64,000 bases of DNA from UBA1181 sp045639525. Its GTDB lineage: Bacteria > Bacteroidota > Bacteroidia > Bacteroidales > Paludibacteraceae. Below the pieces are notes generated by a model. That model saw only the letters and a list, made by a program, of their open reading frames with translations. It ran no database searches and had not been told where the DNA came from. Below, piece by piece: positions 59,226-64,000 of this stretch; position 1 is the stretch's first letter, and each line of letters starts with the position of its first letter. The translations under genes were made by a program, and so were the position numbers. The stretch is from assembly GCA_045639525.1 (NCBI GenBank), contig JAZUDI010000005.1:1-64000 (forward strand), given 5' to 3'.

Positions 59226-59978
59226 ATGTTAGAGATAAAGAATTTACATGCCAACATCAATGGCAAAGAAATTTTGAGAGGAATTAACTTGACCGTCAAA
59301 GCAGGTGAGGTTCACGCCATTATGGGACCTAACGGTTCCGGAAAGAGTACGCTTTCTTCTGTGTTGGCAGGCGACCCAACCTTCACCGTCACAGAGGGTG
59401 AGGTGATCTTCAACGGCAAAAATCTATTGGAACTCTCTCCTGAGGACCGTTCCAGAGAGGGTATCTTCCTCAGTTTCCAATATCCAGTGGAGATTCCGGG
59501 CGTAAGCATGGTGAACTTCATGCGTACCGCTGTGAACGAACATAGAAAATACAAAGGATTGGATCCGATGTCCGCTTCCGATTTCTTGAAACTCATGCGC
59601 GAGAAGAAGGAGTTGGTGGAGTTGGACAACAAATTGGCGAACCGATCGGTGAACGAAGGCTTCTCAGGCGGAGAGAAGAAGCGTAACGAAATCTTCCAGA
59701 TGGCCATGTTGGAGCCAAAATTATCCATTTTGGACGAGACCGACAGCGGCTTGGATATCGATGCCCTCCGCATCGTCGCGACAGGCGTGAACAAACTGAA
59801 AAAGGCGGATAACGCCAGCATCGTCATCACCCACTACCAACGCTTGCTCGACTACATCGTGCCAGACATCGTCCATGTGCTTTACAAAGGCCAAATCGTA
59901 AAGACAGCTGGTAAGGAGTTGGCTTTGGAGTTGGAAGAGAAGGGATACGACTGGATCAAAAAGGAGTTAGGCGAATAA
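59226..59978 (+). CDS. sufC: Fe-S assembly ATPase SufC
   Basis: A 250-residue ABC-type ATPase that drives SufBCD conformational change. Walker A is Gly-Pro-Asn-Gly-Ser-Gly-Lys-Ser-Thr (34-42). The ABC signature is Ser-Gly-Gly-Glu-Lys-Lys-Arg-Asn-Glu, with the lysine-rich variation typical of SufC. Walker B ends Leu-Asp-Glu-Thr-Asp-Ser-Gly-Leu-Asp. The H-loop histidine is in Thr-His-Tyr-Gln-Arg. It is followed after 11 bases by sufD. Confidence 0.97.
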   Translation: MLEIKNLHANINGKEILRGINLTVKAGEVHAIMGPNGSGKSTLSSVLAGDPTFTVTEGEVIFNGKNLLELSPEDRSREGIFLSFQYPVEIPGVSMVNFMRTAVNEHRKYKGLDPMSASDFLKLMREKKELVELDNKLANRSVNEGFSGGEKKRNEIFQMAMLEPKLSILDETDSGLDIDALRIVATGVNKLKKADNASIVITHYQRLLDYIVPDIVHVLYKGQIVKTAGKELALELEEKGYDWIKKELGE

Positions 59979-59989
59979 TTAGATAGGAT

Positions 59990-61333
59990 ATGTCTGTAGA
60001 ACAATCATACATAGATATATACAAGCAATACGGCGAGGTGCTGAAAAAGAACAGCGCCGCTCCAATGAATGAGTTGCGGGAAAAGGCATTCGAATCTTTC
60101 GAAAGACTGGGATTCCCTACCCGACGTCTGGAGGCTTACCAATACACCGACTTGAAGGATCTCTTCGGCGTGAACTACGGAATGAATTTGAACCGCGTCG
60201 CGCTCAAAGAGGATTTCCGCTGCGATGTACCGGGCATCAACGCCCATCTATTCTACATCGTCAACGACACCTTCTATTGCCCAGCTGAAAGCGAAAAGGC
60301 ACTGTTGGAGCTGCGCGCAAAGGGCGTTTCCATCGGAAGTATCAGAGAATATGCCCAAAGCAATCCATCATTGGTTTCCAAATATTACGGCAAGGCCGCA
60401 GGATGCGGATCAGACGCATTGACCGATTTCAATACCGCCTTCGCGCAAGACGGATTCTTCCTTCACATTCCAGAAAATGTGGTCATTGAGAAACCCATTC
60501 AATTGATTTGTGTGATGTCGGGTAGCGTCCCAATGCTCGGTACTCAAAGAAACCTCATCGTTTTGGAGAGAGCCGCCCAGGCAAAACTCCTGCTCTGCGC
60601 CCACACCAAAGGAGAATTGGAGCAACTCTCCAATCGTGTAACGGAGGTTTTTGTCGGTGAAAACGCAGTTTACGACCACTACAAATTGGAAAATACCCAC
60701 GCCAAATCGGTCAGCATCGCTAAACTTTATGCGAAGCAATATACGGGTTCGGAGTTATTGGTCAACGACATTACGCTCCACAACGGTCTTACCCGCAACA
60801 ATATCCAGATCGATATCGACGGAGAGCACTGCCAAACCACTCTCAGCGGTATGGCGATCGGCGACGCGAAACAGCACATCGACAACGCGACGCAGATCAA
60901 CCACAACTTCCCGAACTGCAAGAGCCGCGAGCTCTACAAATATGTCTTGAACGACGAAGCGGTGGGAGCCTTCTCCGGCAAAGTGAAGGTGGCGAAGGGA
61001 GCCATCAAGACAGAGGCTTACCAGACCGACCGAAACGTCTGTATGTCGCCTAAGGCGAGAATGTACACCAAGCCTCACTTGGAGATATACGCCGATGACG
61101 TGAAGTGTAGCCACGGAGCCTCAACGGGAAGAATCGATGAAACGGCGCTTTTCTATCTTCGTTCAAGGGGAATCAGTGAATCGGAGGCCCGTATGCTGCT
61201 GATGTTCGCTTTTGTGAGCGATGTATTGGAGAACATCCGCATCGAAGCGGTTCGAGACAAGATCAGAATGATGGTGGAACAACGCTTCCGCGGAGAACTC
61301 TCCCGCTGCAGCAATTGCGGCGTTTGCAAATAA
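59990..61333 (+). CDS. sufD: Fe-S assembly protein SufD
   Basis: A 447-residue SufB paralogue completing the SufBCD complex. The N-terminal helical domain is followed by the beta-helix core with Val-Ile-Glu-Lys-Pro-Ile, and a C terminus with Lys-Cys-Ser-His-Gly-Ala-Ser-Thr-Gly and Tyr-Leu-Arg-Ser-Arg-Gly-Ile, both typical of SufD. A cysteine-rich end (Cys-Ser-Asn-Cys-Gly-Val-Cys) is notable. The usual next gene, sufS, is not here; a SanA-like gene begins 2 bases after the stop. Confidence 0.94.
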   Translation: MSVEQSYIDIYKQYGEVLKKNSAAPMNELREKAFESFERLGFPTRRLEAYQYTDLKDLFGVNYGMNLNRVALKEDFRCDVPGINAHLFYIVNDTFYCPAESEKALLELRAKGVSIGSIREYAQSNPSLVSKYYGKAAGCGSDALTDFNTAFAQDGFFLHIPENVVIEKPIQLICVMSGSVPMLGTQRNLIVLERAAQAKLLLCAHTKGELEQLSNRVTEVFVGENAVYDHYKLENTHAKSVSIAKLYAKQYTGSELLVNDITLHNGLTRNNIQIDIDGEHCQTTLSGMAIGDAKQHIDNATQINHNFPNCKSRELYKYVLNDEAVGAFSGKVKVAKGAIKTEAYQTDRNVCMSPKARMYTKPHLEIYADDVKCSHGASTGRIDETALFYLRSRGISESEARMLLMFAFVSDVLENIRIEAVRDKIRMMVEQRFRGELSRCSNCGVCK

Positions 61334-61335
61334 CG

Positions 61336-61980
61336 ATGAAATCGACAAAAAAGAGGATATTGGCGGTTATAGTCGCCACACTGACCGTCATAGTAGGAAC
61401 CTTACTGGTTTGCAACCTCTTGGTGGTGAATTATGCGAAGGGACGATGCTTTGATGAAGTGTCGGCAATCCCCCACAACAAAGTGGGACTCTTATTAGGA
61501 ACCTCTCCTAAATTGAGGAATGGTCGGGACAACGTTTACTTTATTTACCGCATCAACACCACAGTAGCCCTCTACAAAGCGGGGAAGATAGATTTCGTAC
61601 TGGTAAGTGGCGACAACTGCAAAAAAGAGTACAACGAGCCAGAGGAGATGAAAAACGCGCTTATGGCGCAAGGCATTCCCGCAGAGCGTATCTTTCTGGA
61701 CTATGCCGGATTCAGGACACTCGATTCAGTGGTGAGAGCCAACAAGGTTTTCGGTCAGAACACCTTCACCATTATCTCACAAAAATTCCACAACGAAAGG
61801 GCCCTCTACTTGGCCAAACACTACGGCATTGAGGCAGTTGCGATGAACGCGAGGGATGCTTCTGCATTTTGGGGATTCAAAACGCAGTGCCGTGAGAAGT
61901 TAGCCCGCGTCAAACTCTTTGTTGATTTATTGATTGGGAAAAAACCTAAGTTCTTAGGGGAGGAAATAGAGATAAAATAG
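61336..61980 (+). CDS. SanA/ElyC-like DUF218 membrane protein
   Basis: A 214-residue protein with one N-terminal membrane helix (about 6-28) and a soluble DUF218 domain (about 45-200). It contains Gly-Leu-Leu-Leu-Gly-Thr-Ser-Pro, the Val-Ser-Gly-Asp-Asn strand, and Asp-Tyr-Ala-Gly-Phe-Arg-Thr-Leu-Asp-Ser, as in SanA/ElyC proteins. These affect envelope integrity (vancomycin sensitivity, lipid-carrier metabolism) in enterobacteria. The ATG at 61336 is chosen over a TTG 21 bases earlier inside sufD. It is the last gene before a terminator and probably cotranscribed with sufBCD. Confidence 0.86.
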   Translation: MKSTKKRILAVIVATLTVIVGTLLVCNLLVVNYAKGRCFDEVSAIPHNKVGLLLGTSPKLRNGRDNVYFIYRINTTVALYKAGKIDFVLVSGDNCKKEYNEPEEMKNALMAQGIPAERIFLDYAGFRTLDSVVRANKVFGQNTFTIISQKFHNERALYLAKHYGIEAVAMNARDASAFWGFKTQCREKLARVKLFVDLLIGKKPKFLGEEIEIK

Positions 61981-62010
61981 TATTTACACTAAACGACTCC
62001 AATAAAATTG

Positions 62011-62040
62011 AAGGAGAGCCCGATGGACTCTCCTTTTTAT
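62011..62040 (+). terminator. terminator of the suf transcript
   Basis: An 8-bp stem AAGGAGAG/CTCTCCTT (62011-62018, 62028-62035) followed by a T-run. Confidence 0.82.
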
Positions 62041-62251
62041 TATCAGGTAGCAATAGTTCCTCATTAATTAACAACCGATGCAAAGATAGCGGACCCTACC
62101 CGAATCCATATTGACGATTTTCCCAATTATATGTATGATTTCGTCTGGCGAAAAGGAGACTATACAAACTATTTGTCGATTTCATCGGGAAATTTCTTTC
62201 AGCGATCAATACCAACTTCACATCTAACCTTACTTCCTCATTTTAATGTTA

Positions 62252-62602
62252 CTACACGAAAAACTTATATCCTTTCCCGTTTATTTCCAAGACATATACG
62301 CCTCTCTCTAAGTTTGAAATCTCAATAGGAGCGGTTGTTGTGTGAGTCACAACTTTACCAGCTATGTCATAGATATTGAAATCAGCATTACCCCCGCAAT
62401 TTCCGACATAAAGCATCTCACCGTCGTTGTAGATGCACGGACGAACTTTCTTTTCAGGCATGCTTACCTGTAAAGCTGACGTTTCGATTTGGTTGTTCGG
62501 TTTCTCTGCTGGATGATCGTAAATCTGTGCATAAATCTTGGTTGGAAAAAGGTGTGCCGCCATCACTATAAGGCTTCCTAAAATTCTATTAATTGTTCCC
62601 AT
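62252..62602 (-). CDS. small secreted protein with T9SS-like C-terminal strand
   Basis: A 116-residue exported protein. A signal peptide ends about Tyr-Ala at 25, followed by a roughly 30-residue polar linker. The remaining 60 residues resemble a T9SS type A sorting domain: Phe-Asn-Ile-Tyr-Asp-Ile-Ala-Gly-Lys-Val-Val, then Leu-Glu-Arg-Gly-Val-Tyr-Val-Leu and a short final strand. Almost no passenger is left. A DUF3244-type small secreted protein is an alternative reading. It lies 55 bases after the lipoprotein gene and is probably cotranscribed with it. Confidence 0.65.
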   Translation of the reverse strand: MGTINRILGSLIVMAAHLFPTKIYAQIYDHPAEKPNNQIETSALQVSMPEKKVRPCIYNDGEMLYVGNCGGNADFNIYDIAGKVVTHTTTAPIEISNLERGVYVLEINGKGYKFFV

Positions 62603-62657
62603 ATCATTTATATCTTTATTGTTAATATTCTTGTTTCGATGTCGATTCAGGTGGACA

Positions 62658-63245
62658 TTATTTAAGCTCGCAGATAATCTCCTGCGGATTCACAGTGATC
62701 ACAAATTGCTTGCTTCCATCTCCACCGAACATGTCATTGACTATCTTGTGGGCCCAATCAGCCCAATTGGCACGTATAAGATTCGGATCATAGATAGGAA
62801 TTCCTGCCATTGTTTCAGTCTCCGTATCACCATAATTCTGGATGACATTGCCATCACACTTTACAACCACATTGCACTTAAGAGCCCAAGGAGCCACCTC
62901 TGCCTTGTATGTATCGATATCACCCAACGTAGTCTTGATTCTAACAGTTGCCTCCTTCTCCTTGTCATCCACTTTGGTCCAAATGGTCTTGTCGAATACG
63001 GTGTTTGTTCCGTCATAATTTCCGTTGACAAGCACTGTCTCCGCGTTACCCTCGAAGTCCGTATAGTTTAACTCAATGGCGAGAGCCTTCGTGAACGCCC
63101 CAGAAACCTCCGCATGGATGGTAGCTTCCACCATGTGATTTCCCTCCAACGGATCTACTAATTCGTGCTCCTCTTCCTTGTTACAATTTGTAAACGCCAT
63201 TACGAATGCGACTGCGGCTGCAATCATTAAAAATGTCTTTTTCAT
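62658..63245 (-). CDS. hypothetical lipoprotein
   Basis: A 195-residue lipoprotein with signal peptide and lipobox Cys21 followed by Asn-Lys-Glu-Glu-Glu, an acidic stretch typical of surface export in this phylum. The rest is beta-rich with a paired Glu-Ala-Thr-Ile-His-Ala-Glu-Val start, suggesting an Ig-like or fimbrial-type fold. I cannot name a family. It is followed by the small T9SS-tail gene. Confidence 0.72.
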   Translation of the reverse strand: MKKTFLMIAAAVAFVMAFTNCNKEEEHELVDPLEGNHMVEATIHAEVSGAFTKALAIELNYTDFEGNAETVLVNGNYDGTNTVFDKTIWTKVDDKEKEATVRIKTTLGDIDTYKAEVAPWALKCNVVVKCDGNVIQNYGDTETETMAGIPIYDPNLIRANWADWAHKIVNDMFGGDGSKQFVITVNPQEIICELK

Positions 63246-63684
63246 ATCACTTAATTTTTAATTGTTATTAATAATCTTTTTTGTCGTCGTCGGAGTTGTT
63301 CGTTCCCGTTGACAATGCAAAGGTAGGGCAAGCTTCAGGGGTGTGACGGACAGATGAGGAAAAGCGTGCGGACAGTTTGTGAACTTCACATTTTGTCCGT
63401 TTTCATGAATTGTACATTGAATTAAATCGTTGGATATAAGGTAGATATGGAAATTTAGCAGATTGATGTATCGAAAGCGAAGATAAGTGTTATATTTGTA
63501 GGAGATAAGCAGAATGAGTATTCTCTGCATCATTTGTCTTGCAAAAAAAATGAGGAAAAATCTTTATTTCCATTGGAAAATATTGAATTTTTTTAGAAGA
63601 AAACAGGTGGAAATTGTTGTAAATCAGTCAAATATGACTTATAGGTTTAATATACAAGAAATTATATAACTTTAAAACACGATA
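63246..63684. other. AT-rich spacer near the right edge
   Basis: About 440 bases of AT-rich DNA between the divergent lipoprotein and partial membrane-protein genes. It includes the lipoprotein promoter region. No convincing reading frame, repeat or RNA gene was seen. Confidence 0.4.
63318..63325 (-). promoter_or_regulatory. -7 element of the 62.7-63.2 kb lipoprotein gene
   Basis: The complement reads TACCTTTG, 72 bases before the start codon at 63245. No -33 match is at normal spacing. Confidence 0.4.
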
Positions 63685-64000
63685 ATGTTTTATACAATGA
63701 GCAAAAAGAGAAAGAATAATTACGAAAAAAAAAAGAATGGGAATAAGTTAAAGACCCCTGATCAAAGTGAAAAAAAACTAAATTATTTTTTTGGATGTGC
63801 TGTTATTGTGTGGATTATATCGGAATACATTTCTTCAAAATGGATTCTCAATAGTATGACACTTGAAGTGTTTTTGCCAACCGTGATAATTACAGTTGTC
63901 TTAATGTTTTTCTTCTGGATTACTTTTTTTTGCTTGAATGATTACAAAAACAAATGGTTACAATATGCATTAGAAGACAAATGGGTTTTGGGGTTGAAGG
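63685..64000 (+). CDS. partial membrane protein, cut by the window edge
   Basis: An open frame of 105 codons from ATG 63685 (or 63697) that is still open at the last base, so the protein is incomplete. The N terminus is strongly basic (lysine-rich to about residue 32). Two hydrophobic segments follow (about 35-47 and 63-82). Codons are very AT-rich, unlike the core genes of the window, in line with acquired DNA. TAACTTTA at 63667-63674 is a near -7 match, close to the start. I cannot assign a function from this fragment. Confidence 0.55.
   Translation, partial: MFYTMSKKRKNNYEKKKNGNKLKTPDQSEKKLNYFFGCAVIVWIISEYISSKWILNSMTLEVFLPTVIITVVLMFFFWITFFCLNDYKNKWLQYALEDKWVLGLK

Noticed and set aside
62091..62098. 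TATCTTTG on the minus strand downstream of the SanA-like gene
   Set aside because: It matches the -7 pattern, but no gene follows before the convergent terminator and no -33 was found; a small RNA cannot be excluded but is unsupported.
62131..62328. 65-codon plus-strand frame near the right edge
   Set aside because: It overlaps the 3' end of the small T9SS-tail gene, has no promoter or family resemblance, and looks like chance.

Overview
The window is chromosomal DNA of a member of the Bacteroidota, most likely order Bacteroidales. The evidence is consistent across the window. Promoters carry the phylum's -7 element TAnnTTTG with a -33 TTTG about 19-20 bases upstream. Secreted proteins end in type IX secretion (T9SS) sorting domains, and a PorT-like T9SS component is present. 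Families typical of the phylum occur (DUF2723/GT117, DUF6242, PCMD-domain lipoproteins, SufBCD, a PAP2 protein behind rpoN). I cannot name a genus from sequence alone. No rRNA, CRISPR array, integrase or intact insertion sequence was seen; one tRNA (Phe) is present.

Layout. 0.2-3.9 kb: a nuclease-like protein, a PCMD lipoprotein, an outer-membrane barrel and a PorT-like protein, closed by a strong terminator. 4.0-5.5 kb: a GH5 endoglucanase with a T9SS tail. 5.6-13.0 kb (minus): purH-mreB-mreC-mreD-mrdA-rodA, the elongasome operon. 13-19.2 kb: an M13 peptidase lipoprotein, a palindrome-rich spacer, a PL11 rhamnogalacturonan lyase and a BspA-like leucine-rich-repeat protein. 19.4-28.2 kb: glnS, a GT117 membrane protein, a polysaccharide deacetylase, purD and two membrane proteins, tightly packed. 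28.2-31.6 kb: DUF6242 lipoprotein, PfkB kinase, pyrE, SRPBCC protein. 31.7-35.0 kb: EamA transporter with a Rieske-like lipoprotein, a degenerate arginase-fold protein and a PHP hydrolase.

35.2-39.4 kb holds the most interesting locus: a CHASE2 membrane sensor without an output domain, followed 3 bases later by a secreted WG-repeat/caspase protein with an intact His-Cys dyad, then a DUF4384-type secreted protein. The DUF4384-type gene is flanked by two sigma-54-like -24/-12 elements, one a full consensus match, and rpoN itself lies 2.6 kb downstream. 39.6-44.3 kb: an AT-rich orphan gene, tRNA-Phe, a YgjP-like metallopeptidase, a lipoprotein, rpoN and a PAP2 protein. 44.3-49.4 kb (minus): AddB-like nuclease, proA, tcdA. 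49.4-54.2 kb (minus): two T9SS cargo proteins, one a CotH-domain giant. 54.6-62 kb: flippase, an MntA-HepT toxin-antitoxin pair, an AsnC/Lrp regulator, sufBCD and a SanA/ElyC-like protein. 62-64 kb: a small T9SS-tail protein with a lipoprotein, then the start of a membrane protein cut by the window edge.

Taken together, this is a largely core region (cell-wall elongation, purine and pyrimidine synthesis, Fe-S assembly, proline synthesis) interleaved with secreted plant-polysaccharide enzymes exported by T9SS. AT-rich accessory patches lie at about 39.5-40.1, 56.1-57.1 and 63.3-64 kb.
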